A stretch of 64,000 nt of DNA, taken from positions 1 to 64,000 of the forward strand of contig JBAZID010000010.1 of assembly GCA_041651995.1 (NCBI GenBank), written 5' to 3'. The notes beneath the pieces are model-generated. The model worked only from the letters and a program-made list of their open reading frames with translations, ran no database searches and was not told the origin of the DNA. This document shows positions 7,795-15,360 of the stretch, one piece after another. The translations under genes and the position numbers were made by a program. The DNA comes from Sulfuricella sp. (GTDB taxonomy: Bacteria > Pseudomonadota > Gammaproteobacteria > Burkholderiales > Sulfuricellaceae). Position 1 is the stretch's first letter; each line of letters opens with the position of its first letter.

Positions 7795-8328
7795 ATGTCC
7801 AGAATAGCTAAAAATCCGGTAGTGGTTCCATCCGGCGTAGAAGTAAAAGTTTCTGCGAATGAAATTACGGTTAAAGGTCCTCTCGGTGTGCTCAGTCAGG
7901 CAATGACTGCGGACATTACTGTTGTGCATGAAGGGGATAATCTTCAGTGCGCAGCAGCGAACGACTCCATCCAGGCAAATGCGATGTCCGGTACGATGCG
8001 GGCACTGCTGGCAAATATGGTCAAGGGTGTTTCGCAGGGTTTTGAGCGCAAACTGACCCTTGTGGGCGTTGGTTATCGCGCACAGGCCAAGGGAGATGTT
8101 TTGAGTTTGTCCCTGGGGTTTTCTCATCCCGTTGAGCACAAGATGCCTGCCGGTGTAAAGGTTGAAACTCCGACTCAGACCGAGGTTGTTATCAAGGGTA
8201 TCGATAAGCAACAGGTTGGTCAGGTGGCTGCCGATGTGCGTGCCTATCGTAGTCCTGAGCCATACAAGGGTAAGGGTGTTCGCTACTCCGATGAGGTTGT
8301 GGTGATCAAGGAAACCAAGAAGAAATAA
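7795..8328 (+). CDS. rplF: 50S ribosomal protein L6
   Basis: A 177-residue L6 with two repeated domains, near the sarcin-ricin loop and factor-binding site. MSRIAKNPVVVPSGVEVKV is the usual start and PEPYKGKGVRYSDEVV the usual C-terminal signature. It is 12 bases after rpsH and 14 bases before rplR. Confidence 0.97.
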   Translation: MSRIAKNPVVVPSGVEVKVSANEITVKGPLGVLSQAMTADITVVHEGDNLQCAAANDSIQANAMSGTMRALLANMVKGVSQGFERKLTLVGVGYRAQAKGDVLSLSLGFSHPVEHKMPAGVKVETPTQTEVVIKGIDKQQVGQVAADVRAYRSPEPYKGKGVRYSDEVVVIKETKKK

Positions 8329-8342
8329 TCGAGGCAAGAGTC

Positions 8343-8696
8343 ATGAATAAAAATCAAGCTCGTTTGCGCAGGTCACGTAAAACCCGTGCCAAGCTCGCAG
8401 AGTTGAAAGTGGTTCGGCTGTCAGTGTTCCGCACCAACTGCCATATGTACGCCCAGATCATAGATGCAACTGGTGGTAAAGTTCTTGCCAGTGCATCTAC
8501 AGTTGAAGCTGATGTGCGCAAGGAATTATCAAATGGCGGCAATTCAGCTGCTGCTGCAATTGTGGGCAAGCGGATTGCTGACAAGGCCAAGAGCCTTGGG
8601 ATTGAAAAAGTTGCTTTTGACCGCTCCGGCTTCAGGTACCACGGTCGAGTGAAGTCATTGGCCGAAGCGGCACGTGAAAACGGCTTGGTGTTCTAA
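8343..8696 (+). CDS. rplR: 50S ribosomal protein L18
   Basis: A 117-residue L18 that attaches 5S rRNA to the central protuberance. It starts MNKNQARLRRSRKTRAKLAEL and ends FDRSGFRYHGRVKSLAEAARENGLVF, the conserved tail. Spacing to rpsE is 12 bases. Confidence 0.97.
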   Translation: MNKNQARLRRSRKTRAKLAELKVVRLSVFRTNCHMYAQIIDATGGKVLASASTVEADVRKELSNGGNSAAAAIVGKRIADKAKSLGIEKVAFDRSGFRYHGRVKSLAEAARENGLVF

Positions 8697-8708
8697 GCGG
8701 GGACGATG

Positions 8709-9215
8709 ATGGCAAAAATGGATATGGAAGATCGCGGCGACGGTTTGCGCGAGAAAATGATTTCGGTAAACCGGGTCACCAAGGTTGTTAAGGGTGGACG
8801 GATTATGGGCTTTGCGGCACTAACCGTGGTTGGTGATGGCGATGGCGGAATTGGCATGGGAAAAGGTAAAGCAAAGGAAGTACCTGTTGCTGTGCAGAAA
8901 GCCATGGATGAAGCCCGCCGCAATCTGGTCAAGGTGAATCTGAAAAACGGCACGCTGCATCATGCCGTTGTTGGTGAACACGGTGCTGCCAAGGTTTATA
9001 TGCAGCCCGCCTCTGAAGGTACCGGAATTATCGCCGGTGGTCCGATGAGGGCAATATTTGAAGTAATGGGCGTGCATAACGTTCTTGCGAAATGTATTGG
9101 TTCAACCAACCCATATAACCTGGTTCGCGCGACCATTAATGGTTTGCAGGCGATGAATACACCATCCGAGATTGCTGCCAAACGTGGCAAGTCTGTGGAA
9201 GAGATTCTGGGGTAA
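8709..9215 (+). CDS. rpsE: 30S ribosomal protein S5
   Basis: A 168-residue S5, important for accuracy and mRNA entry. The double-stranded-RNA-binding-like domain segment DGLREKMISVNRVTKVVKGGR is present near residue 11. Tandem ATGs lie at 8706 and 8709; the second leaves 5 bases from GGGGA at 8699-8703 and is preferred. rpmD starts four bases after its stop. Confidence 0.95.
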   Translation: MAKMDMEDRGDGLREKMISVNRVTKVVKGGRIMGFAALTVVGDGDGGIGMGKGKAKEVPVAVQKAMDEARRNLVKVNLKNGTLHHAVVGEHGAAKVYMQPASEGTGIIAGGPMRAIFEVMGVHNVLAKCIGSTNPYNLVRATINGLQAMNTPSEIAAKRGKSVEEILG

Positions 9216-9219
9216 TAAA

Positions 9220-9408
9220 ATGTCGAATACAGCCAAAACTCTGAAAGTAACCTTGGCCAAGAGCACGATTGGCACCATTCAAAAGCATCGTGCATGCGTG
9301 CGGGGCCTTGGACTGCGCCACTTGAATCATACGGTTGAGGTTAAAGACACGCCTGAAAACCGTGGCATGATCAATAAGGTTAATTACCTCTTGAAGTGCG
9401 AGGAATAA
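9220..9408 (+). CDS. rpmD: 50S ribosomal protein L30
   Basis: A 62-residue L30 starting MSNTAKTLKVTLAKSTIGT. It is a small 50S protein absent from some bacterial lineages. The conserved RACVRGLGLRHLNHTVEV segment is intact. Its TAA is immediately followed by the rplO ATG with no gap. A longer open frame in the same phase starts inside rpsE and is not the true start. Confidence 0.95.
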   Translation: MSNTAKTLKVTLAKSTIGTIQKHRACVRGLGLRHLNHTVEVKDTPENRGMINKVNYLLKCEE

Positions 9409-9849
9409 ATGCAACTAAATACTCTAAAACCTGCTGAAGGCAGTAAGCATTCCAAGCGCCGCGTGGGTCGCGGTATTGGAAGCGGACTTGGAAAGACCGC
9501 TGGTCGTGGTCATAAGGGTCAAAAATCTCGTGCAGGCGGTTTCCATAAAGTTGGCTTTGAAGGTGGCCAGATGCCACTGCAACGTCGTTTGCCAAAGCGC
9601 GGCTTCAAATCACTGACGAAGGGTAATGTGGCTCAGGTGCGTTTATCTGCACTGAATGCTTTGCCTGTGGATTCTGTCGATCTGTTAGTGCTTAAGCAGG
9701 CTGGTGTTGTGCCAGGTTCTTGCCTAGGTGCAAAAGTCTTCCTGTGTGGAAAAGTCGAGAAAGCTGTGAAATTGCAGGGAATTCTCGTGACCAAGGGTGC
9801 AAGAGCGGCTATTGAAGCTGCTGGCGGTAACGTGGCAGGTCTGGAGTAA
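9409..9849 (+). CDS. rplO: 50S ribosomal protein L15
   Basis: A 146-residue L15, a late assembly protein of the 50S subunit. The glycine-rich N-terminus (RRVGRGIGSGLGKTAGRGHKG) that snakes into 23S rRNA is present. The ribosome-binding site lies within the end of rpmD. It ends seven bases before the proposed TTG start of secY. Confidence 0.97.
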   Translation: MQLNTLKPAEGSKHSKRRVGRGIGSGLGKTAGRGHKGQKSRAGGFHKVGFEGGQMPLQRRLPKRGFKSLTKGNVAQVRLSALNALPVDSVDLLVLKQAGVVPGSCLGAKVFLCGKVEKAVKLQGILVTKGARAAIEAAGGNVAGLE

Positions 9850-9856
9850 TCACTTC

Positions 9857-11176
9857 TTGGCTACTTCGAGCGTAGGTTCTGCGGGCAAATACTCGGATCT
9901 CAAGCAGCGCTTGCTGTTTGTGCTGGGCGCGTTGATTGTTTATCGCATTGGTGCGCACATTCCGGTCCCTGGAATTGATCCGGCTGTTCTTGCTGAGCTA
10001 TTCAAATCGCAGCAGGGCGGCATTCTGGGCATGTTTAACATGTTTTCGGGTGGCGCGCTGTCTCGTTTTACTGTTTTTGCGCTTGGGATCATGCCTTATA
10101 TTTCGGCTTCCATCATTATGCAATTAATGACGGTTGTTTCGCCTCAGATGGAACAGTTAAAGAAAGAGGGCGAATCCGGACGGAAAAAAATCACCCAGTA
10201 CACCCGCTACGGAACAGTCGCCCTGGCCCTGTTTCAGGGTATAGGAATTGCGATTGCACTGGAAGCGCAGCCTGGATTGGTTATTGATCCAAGTCTGTTG
10301 TTCCGTGTAACTACTGTTATCACATTGGTAACTGGAACACTTTTCCTGATGTGGATTGGCGAGCAAATTACCGAGCGTGGAATAGGTAACGGTATTTCCA
10401 TTATCATCTTTGCCGGTATTGTTGCCGGATTGCCGAGTGCAATTGGAGGAACGCTTGAGTTGACTCGCACGGGCGCATTCTCGATCCCTCTGGTTATTAT
10501 GTTGTTTATTGCTTCAATCGCTGTGACGGGATTTGTTGTTTTCGTGGAACGCGGTCAGCGCAAGATTCTTGTGAACTACGCTAAGCGTCAAGTTGGCCGG
10601 CAGATCGTTGGCGGTCAAAGTTCTCACTTGCCACTTAAATTGAATATGGCCGGCGTCATACCGCCGATCTTTGCCTCCAGCATTATTTTGTTTCCCGCTA
10701 CACTTGCGGGCTGGTTTGGCAGTAGTGAAAACATGAGCTGGCTGAAGGATATCGGATCCACTCTTTCCCCAGGGCAGCCCTTGTATGTCATGTTTTATGC
10801 CACTGCAATTATTTTCTTTTGTTTTTTTTATACGGCCCTTGTGTTCAATCCCAAGGAAACTGCGGATAACTTGAAGAAAAGTGGTGCTTTTGTACCAGGA
10901 ATTCGTCCTGGAGACCAAACGGCAAAATATATAGATCGCATTATGGCCCGGTTGACATTGGCTGGTGCGTTGTATATTACATTGGTGTGCTTGCTTCCTG
11001 AATTCCTGATCGTGAAGTGGAATGTGCCTTTCTACTTTGGCGGAACTTCGTTGCTGATTATTGTTGTTGTGACAATGGATTTCATGACTCAGGTGCAATC
11101 TTATCTGATGTCTCATCAATATGAGAGCCTGCTCAAGAAAGCAAATTTCAAAGGTGGCGGCATATTGCCACGCTAA
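9857..11176 (+). CDS. secY: Preprotein translocase subunit SecY
   Basis: The central channel of the SecYEG translocase, an inner-membrane protein with ten predicted transmembrane segments; 439 residues. The only start that gives the family N-terminus (MATSSVGSAGKYSDLKQRL) is TTG at 9857, with GGAG at 9843-9846 inside the end of rplO. The next upstream ATG lies deep inside rplO. Conserved motifs include YRIGAHIPVPGIDP near residue 35 and the cytoplasmic loop ERGQRKILVNYAKRQVG. Position after rplO is canonical. Confidence 0.96.
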   Translation: MATSSVGSAGKYSDLKQRLLFVLGALIVYRIGAHIPVPGIDPAVLAELFKSQQGGILGMFNMFSGGALSRFTVFALGIMPYISASIIMQLMTVVSPQMEQLKKEGESGRKKITQYTRYGTVALALFQGIGIAIALEAQPGLVIDPSLLFRVTTVITLVTGTLFLMWIGEQITERGIGNGISIIIFAGIVAGLPSAIGGTLELTRTGAFSIPLVIMLFIASIAVTGFVVFVERGQRKILVNYAKRQVGRQIVGGQSSHLPLKLNMAGVIPPIFASSIILFPATLAGWFGSSENMSWLKDIGSTLSPGQPLYVMFYATAIIFFCFFYTALVFNPKETADNLKKSGAFVPGIRPGDQTAKYIDRIMARLTLAGALYITLVCLLPEFLIVKWNVPFYFGGTSLLIIVVVTMDFMTQVQSYLMSHQYESLLKKANFKGGGILPR

Positions 11177-11197
11177 TTTGAAAAACGGACAAATAGA

Positions 11198-11416
11198 ATG
11201 TCGAAAGAAGACACGATTGAGATGCAAGGGGAAGTGCTTGAAAATCTTCCCAACGCTACTTTTCGTGTCAAGCTGGAAAATGGTCATGTAGTACTTGGTT
11301 ACATTTCTGGAAAAATGCGCATGCACTATATCCGGATTTTGCCAGGCGACAAGGTAACTGTAGAGCTTACGCCTTACGATCTATCCAGAGCGCGAATTAC
11401 ATTTCGTGCTAAGTAG
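11198..11416 (+). CDS. infA: Translation initiation factor IF-1
   Basis: A 72-residue S1/OB-fold protein that occupies the A site during initiation. It starts MSKEDTIEMQGEVLENLPN. Its location between secY and rpmJ is typical of betaproteobacteria and Gram-positives and differs from E. coli, where infA is elsewhere. Length is exact for the family. Confidence 0.97.
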   Translation: MSKEDTIEMQGEVLENLPNATFRVKLENGHVVLGYISGKMRMHYIRILPGDKVTVELTPYDLSRARITFRAK

Positions 11417-11460
11417 CATTCGGTCGGAAATGTCTGACAATAGTTTTAAGGAGATATCAA

Positions 11461-11574
11461 ATGAGAGTTCGTGCTTCTGTTAAGAAAATCTGCCGTAAAT
11501 GTAAAATGGTGCGGCGGCAAGGTGTCCTACGTGTGATTTGTGATGACCCGCGCCACAAGCAACGTCAAGGTTGA
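11461..11574 (+). CDS. rpmJ: 50S ribosomal protein L36 (zinc-binding form)
   Basis: A 37-residue protein starting MRVRASVKKICRKCKMVRR, preceded by AAGGAGATA. It has the zinc ribbon ligands Cys11, Cys14, Cys27 and His32, so it is the zinc-containing form. It is very small and easily missed. It lies between infA and rpsM, and its TGA stop sits inside the putative rpsM promoter. Confidence 0.96.
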   Translation: MRVRASVKKICRKCKMVRRQGVLRVICDDPRHKQRQG

Positions 11575-11599
11575 TTGTTATCTTGTTTGCTGATAAAAT
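11571..11599 (+). promoter_or_regulatory. Putative promoter of the alpha (rpsM) operon
   Basis: TTGATT (11571-11576) and TAAAAT (11594-11599) are separated by exactly 17 bases. The -35 hexamer overlaps the rpmJ stop codon. The leader to rpsM would be about 35 bases. Sequence match is good; activity is inferred. Confidence 0.5.
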
Positions 11600-11640
11600 T
11601 CTTCGTTTTTCCATTCTAATTAGCTGTTGGGAGTGACCGC

Positions 11641-11997
11641 ATGGCCCGCATTGCTGGGGTGAATATCCCGAACCATCAACACACCGAGATTGCGCTAACT
11701 GCCATATATGGCATCGGTCGCACCCGGTCGCGATTAATCTGCGCCGCTGCCGGAGTTAATACGTCTACCAAAATCAAAGATCTGAGCGACAGCGACGTTG
11801 AGCGGTTACGCGATGAAGTGGGTAAATTTGTTGTCGAGGGCGACCTTCGACGCGAAGTTACGATGAGCATTAAGCGTTTGATGGATCTTGGGTGCTATCG
11901 CGGCCTTCGTCATCGTCGTGGTCTGCCTGTCCGTGGTCAGCGTACGCGTACTAACGCCCGGACTCGCAAGGGCCCGCGCAAAGCTATCCGCAAATAA
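11641..11997 (+). CDS. rpsM: 30S ribosomal protein S13
   Basis: A 118-residue S13 starting MARIAGVNIPNHQH, forming bridges B1a/B1b with the 50S subunit. The C-terminal basic tail (LRHRRGLPVRGQRTRTNARTRKG) that contacts P-site tRNA is intact. GGGAG lies 7 bases ahead of the ATG. It is the first gene of the alpha operon (rpsM-rpsK-rpsD-rpoA-rplQ). Confidence 0.97.
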   Translation: MARIAGVNIPNHQHTEIALTAIYGIGRTRSRLICAAAGVNTSTKIKDLSDSDVERLRDEVGKFVVEGDLRREVTMSIKRLMDLGCYRGLRHRRGLPVRGQRTRTNARTRKGPRKAIRK

Positions 11998-12026
11998 ACT
12001 GACAGCGGATAAGTAAAGGATAAATT

Positions 12027-12416
12027 ATGGCTAAAGCAAATGTACGGGTGCGTAAAAAAGTAAAAAAGAATGTGGCAGAAGGCATTGCTCATGTTCACGC
12101 ATCTTTCAATAACACCATTGTCACGATTACTGACCGCCAGGGTAATGCTCTCTCTTGGGCAACATCGGGTGGAAGCGGTTTCCGTGGTTCACGCAAGAGT
12201 ACTCCTTTTGCAGCGCAGATTGCCGCTGAACATGCTGGCAAAGCGGCACAGGAATGCGGCGTGAAGAATCTTGAAGTTCGGATCAAAGGCCCTGGCCCTG
12301 GTCGTGAATCAGCTGTGCGCGCACTTAATGCCGTAGGGTTCAAGATTACCGGTATTACCGATGTGACTCCGATTCCACACAACGGTTGTCGCCCGCCCAA
12401 GAAGCGCCGCATTTAA
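12027..12416 (+). CDS. rpsK: 30S ribosomal protein S11
   Basis: A 129-residue S11 at the 30S platform near the E site. The signature VRIKGPGPGRESAVRALNAVGFKI lies around residues 86-109, and the C-terminal PHNGCRPPKKRRI is typical. AAAGGA precedes the ATG. It is 30 bases from rpsD. Confidence 0.97.
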   Translation: MAKANVRVRKKVKKNVAEGIAHVHASFNNTIVTITDRQGNALSWATSGGSGFRGSRKSTPFAAQIAAEHAGKAAQECGVKNLEVRIKGPGPGRESAVRALNAVGFKITGITDVTPIPHNGCRPPKKRRI

Positions 12417-12446
12417 TACGGCAAATATTTTTGCAGGAGAATTACT

Positions 12447-13076
12447 TTGGCTAGAAATCTTGACCCCAAGTGCCGTCAGTGCCGCCGCGAGGGAGAAAAA
12501 CTGTTTATCAAGGGTGAAAAATGCTTCACCGACAAATGTTCGGTAGAGAGAAGAAGCTACGCGCCTGGTCAGCATGGGCAGAAGCAGAATACCCGCCTTT
12601 CTGGCTACGGTGTACAGTTGCGCGAAAAGCAGAAACTTCGCCGTATTTATGGCATTCTTGAAAAGCAATTCCGTGGTTACTATCAGGAAGCTGATCGTGT
12701 GCGTGGCATTACCGGTGAGAATTTGCTGCAGCTGCTTGAATGTCGTCTTGATAATGTGGCATACAGAATGGGATTTGGCGCCTCGCGTACCGAGGCCCGT
12801 CAGGTCGTTCGTCACAACGCTATTCTCGTCAATGGTCGTCGGGTAAATATTCCTTCCTATCAGGTAAAGCCTGGTGATGTCGTTGAGGTTGCTGAAAAAG
12901 CCAAAAACCATCTGCGTGTTAAAGGTGCAGCAGAAGCTGCTGAACAACGCACTTTCCCCGAGTGGATCGAAGTTGACATCAAGGCTCTTAAAGGAACATT
13001 TAAAGCCAAGCCGCAGCGTGCCGAACTGCCAGCTACAATTAACGAGCACCTCGTAGTCGAGTTGTACTCGAAATAA
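12447..13076 (+). CDS. rpsD: 30S ribosomal protein S4 (zinc-type)
   Basis: A 209-residue S4, a 16S rRNA assembly nucleator. Translation starts at a TTG (12447) after a strong GCAGGAGA site, giving MARNLDPKCRQCRREG. Four cysteines (9, 12, 26, 31) form the zinc-binding N-terminus seen in one S4 subtype and absent from E. coli S4. The S4 RNA-binding domain with LLECRLDNVAYRMGFGASR lies near residues 94-112. A TTG start may limit expression; in other bacteria S4 autoregulates this operon. Confidence 0.96.
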   Translation: MARNLDPKCRQCRREGEKLFIKGEKCFTDKCSVERRSYAPGQHGQKQNTRLSGYGVQLREKQKLRRIYGILEKQFRGYYQEADRVRGITGENLLQLLECRLDNVAYRMGFGASRTEARQVVRHNAILVNGRRVNIPSYQVKPGDVVEVAEKAKNHLRVKGAAEAAEQRTFPEWIEVDIKALKGTFKAKPQRAELPATINEHLVVELYSK

Positions 13077-13111
13077 TTGAGCAAGCTACCAATTTAGAGG
13101 AATTACGATCC

Positions 13112-14095
13112 ATGCAAAGCAGTGCCGCTGAGTTTCTTAAACCTCGGATAGTTGACGTCCAGAGTCAAACACCCATGCGTGCCCGGGTGACAATGGAGCC
13201 GTTTGAGCGTGGCTATGGGCATACGCTTGGTAACGCGCTACGTCGCATTCTTTTGTCATCCATGCCTGGCTATGCAATTACCCAGGTTCAGATTGATGGT
13301 GTGGTGCATGAGTATTCGTCCCTTGATGGCGTTCAGGAAGATGTGGTCGATATTCTTCTGAACCTGAAGGGCATTGCACTTAAACTTCATAACCGAGGCG
13401 AAACTACGCTGACTCTTTCAAAGAGTGGCGAAGGCCCGGTGACTGCGGCTGATATTGAATCCTCTCACGATGTTGAAATCGTCAACCCCGGTCATGTCAT
13501 AGCGCATCTGACCAAGGGTGGTAAGCTTAACATGACCATCAAGATCGAGCAGGGACGTGGATATGTTCCGGTCAGTGTGCGTCGTGTTGCTGATGAAGAT
13601 CGCTTGGTGGGTGCGATGCTGCTGGATGCATCTTTCAGTCCGGTTCGCCGAGTCAGTTATGCCGTTGAAAGTGCACGTGTTGAGCAGCGCACAGATCTTG
13701 ACAAGCTTGTGGTCGAGATTGAAACCAATGGAGTGATCGACCCAGAAGAGGCTATCCGCTATGCAGCCCGCATTCTGGTTGATCAATTGTCGGTGTTTGC
13801 TGAGTTGAAGGGAACGCCGGCAGAAGTTGAAGCGCCGCGTAGCCCTCAGGTTGACCCGATTCTGTTGCGACCCGTTGATGACCTGGAATTGACTGTGCGC
13901 TCGGCCAATTGCCTTAAAGCTGAAAATATTTACTATATCGGCGATCTGATTCAACGTTCTGAAACCGAATTGCTGAAAACACCCAATCTGGGACGCAAGT
14001 CCCTGAATGAAATCAAGGACGTGCTGGCTTCAAAAGGCCTCACGTTGGGTATGAAACTGGAAAACTGGCCGCCTGTCGGTCTGGAAAAGGCCTGA
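13112..14095 (+). CDS. rpoA: RNA polymerase alpha subunit
   Basis: A 327-residue alpha subunit, scaffold of core RNA polymerase. The N-terminal dimerisation and assembly domain contains ERGYGHTLGNALRRILLSSMPG (residues about 31-52), and the C-terminal domain with VRSANCLKAENIYYIGDLIQ contacts UP elements and activators. GAGGAATTACG precedes the ATG. Length and order (rpsD-rpoA-rplQ) are standard. Confidence 0.98.
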   Translation: MQSSAAEFLKPRIVDVQSQTPMRARVTMEPFERGYGHTLGNALRRILLSSMPGYAITQVQIDGVVHEYSSLDGVQEDVVDILLNLKGIALKLHNRGETTLTLSKSGEGPVTAADIESSHDVEIVNPGHVIAHLTKGGKLNMTIKIEQGRGYVPVSVRRVADEDRLVGAMLLDASFSPVRRVSYAVESARVEQRTDLDKLVVEIETNGVIDPEEAIRYAARILVDQLSVFAELKGTPAEVEAPRSPQVDPILLRPVDDLELTVRSANCLKAENIYYIGDLIQRSETELLKTPNLGRKSLNEIKDVLASKGLTLGMKLENWPPVGLEKA

Positions 14096-14141
14096 TTGTC
14101 GGCATTGCCGATTCAGGGGACTTCTAAAATAAGGATTTGTC

Positions 14142-14534
14142 ATGCGTCACCGTTTATCTAATCGCAAACTGAACCGCACTTCTAGCCACCGTCTGGCAAT
14201 GTTGCGCAATATGGCTAACTCTCTATTGCGCCACGAAGTCATCAAGACTACGTTGCCAAAGGCCAAGGAACTGCGCCGCGTTGCTGAGCCACTGATTACA
14301 CTGGGCAAGAAGCCTTCTTTGGCTAACCGTCGTCTCGCATTTGATCGTCTGCGTGACCGTGAAATTGTGGTTAAACTTTTTGATGAACTGGGGCCACGCT
14401 TCCAGTCTCGCAATGGCGGTTATCTTCGAATTTTGAAATGTGGATTCCGTCTGGGTGATAATGCACCTATGGCAATTGTTGAGCTTGTCGATCGCGCTGC
14501 TGATGCAGAAGTGGTTGATGAAACTGCCGCTTAA
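14142..14534 (+). CDS. rplQ: 50S ribosomal protein L17
   Basis: A 130-residue L17 starting MRHRLSNRKLNRTSSHRLAMLRN, a tunnel-exit protein. It is the last gene of the cluster and is followed 26 bases later by a clear intrinsic terminator. Length and sequence are typical. Confidence 0.97.
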   Translation: MRHRLSNRKLNRTSSHRLAMLRNMANSLLRHEVIKTTLPKAKELRRVAEPLITLGKKPSLANRRLAFDRLRDREIVVKLFDELGPRFQSRNGGYLRILKCGFRLGDNAPMAIVELVDRAADAEVVDETAA

Positions 14535-14560
14535 GCCATCAAGTTCAATGCAAACAAAAG

Positions 14561-14590
14561 AGCCGGATTTATCCGGCTTTTTTGTTTTTT
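14561..14590 (+). terminator. Intrinsic terminator after rplQ
   Basis: AGCCGGA and TCCGGCT form a 7-bp stem around a TTTA loop (14561-14578), followed by a T-rich run to 14590. It closes the ribosomal protein transcription unit before the unrelated SAM hydrolase gene. Confidence 0.85.
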
Positions 14591-14625
14591 CAGGGATGAA
14601 ATTATTATTCTGATAGTATGCGCAA

Positions 14626-15360
14626 ATGATTTTCCTGCTTACCGATTACGGCAGTTTTGATCCATATTGTGGATTGCTGAAGGCGGCGATATGGGGAAAT
14701 GCCCCAGATGCAATTATTGTGGATTTGCTGCATCAGGCCCCTGAATTTAATATCACGGCGAGTGCCCATTTGCTCGCGGCGATGTCTCTTCAGTTCCCGG
14801 TTGCCAGTGTATGTGTTGCAGTAATTGATCCCGGTGTGGGTTCTGAACGTGAAGCTGTAGTGATGCGGGCTGATGAGAAATGGTTTGTTGGGCCAGACAA
14901 TGGCCTGCTTGCGGTAGTTGCAGGTCGCGCCAGAAAAAGTGAGTTGTGGCGAATTGACTGGCGTCCGGAGAAACTTTCGGTTTCATTTCATGGGCGCGAT
15001 CTTTTTGCGCCAGTTGCAGCCTGGATTGAGAAGGGTGCTTTTCCTCACGACAAGCTCTCCAGTATTTCGCGCCTACAGGTTGTACTGGATAGTGGCGACC
15101 TCGCTGAGGTGATCTATATTGACCATTATGGGAACCTCCTGACCGGATTGCGCACCACCCAGATTCCGCGAGAGACGACCTTCTTGTTTGGATCCTGGTT
15201 GATTGAATACTCCCGTGTATTTTCGGATGCGATGCCTGGGCGCCTCTTCTGGTATGAAAACAGCTGTGGCATGGTCGAGTTTGCGTTAAATGGCTCTAGC
15301 GCGGCTCAATTCCTGGGTACAAGGATTGGGGATCAATTCGAGATTCATCTGCCGCCCTGA
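14626..15360 (+). CDS. SAM hydroxide adenosyltransferase (SAM hydrolase, DUF62 family)
   Basis: A 244-residue cytoplasmic protein of the fluorinase/chlorinase-related family, which splits S-adenosylmethionine to adenosine and methionine using water. The hallmark Asp-Arg-His set is visible as Asp68 and Arg75 in VIDPGVGSEREAVV and His122 in SFHGRDLFAPV; LLTDYGSFDPYCG at the N-terminus is also typical. The hydroxide-using assignment rests on these residues; halogenase activity is unlikely. It follows the rplQ terminator and converges on uvrA, overlapping it by 16 bases tail to tail. Physiological role in the family is poorly known. Confidence 0.85.
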   Translation: MIFLLTDYGSFDPYCGLLKAAIWGNAPDAIIVDLLHQAPEFNITASAHLLAAMSLQFPVASVCVAVIDPGVGSEREAVVMRADEKWFVGPDNGLLAVVAGRARKSELWRIDWRPEKLSVSFHGRDLFAPVAAWIEKGAFPHDKLSSISRLQVVLDSGDLAEVIYIDHYGNLLTGLRTTQIPRETTFLFGSWLIEYSRVFSDAMPGRLFWYENSCGMVEFALNGSSAAQFLGTRIGDQFEIHLPP

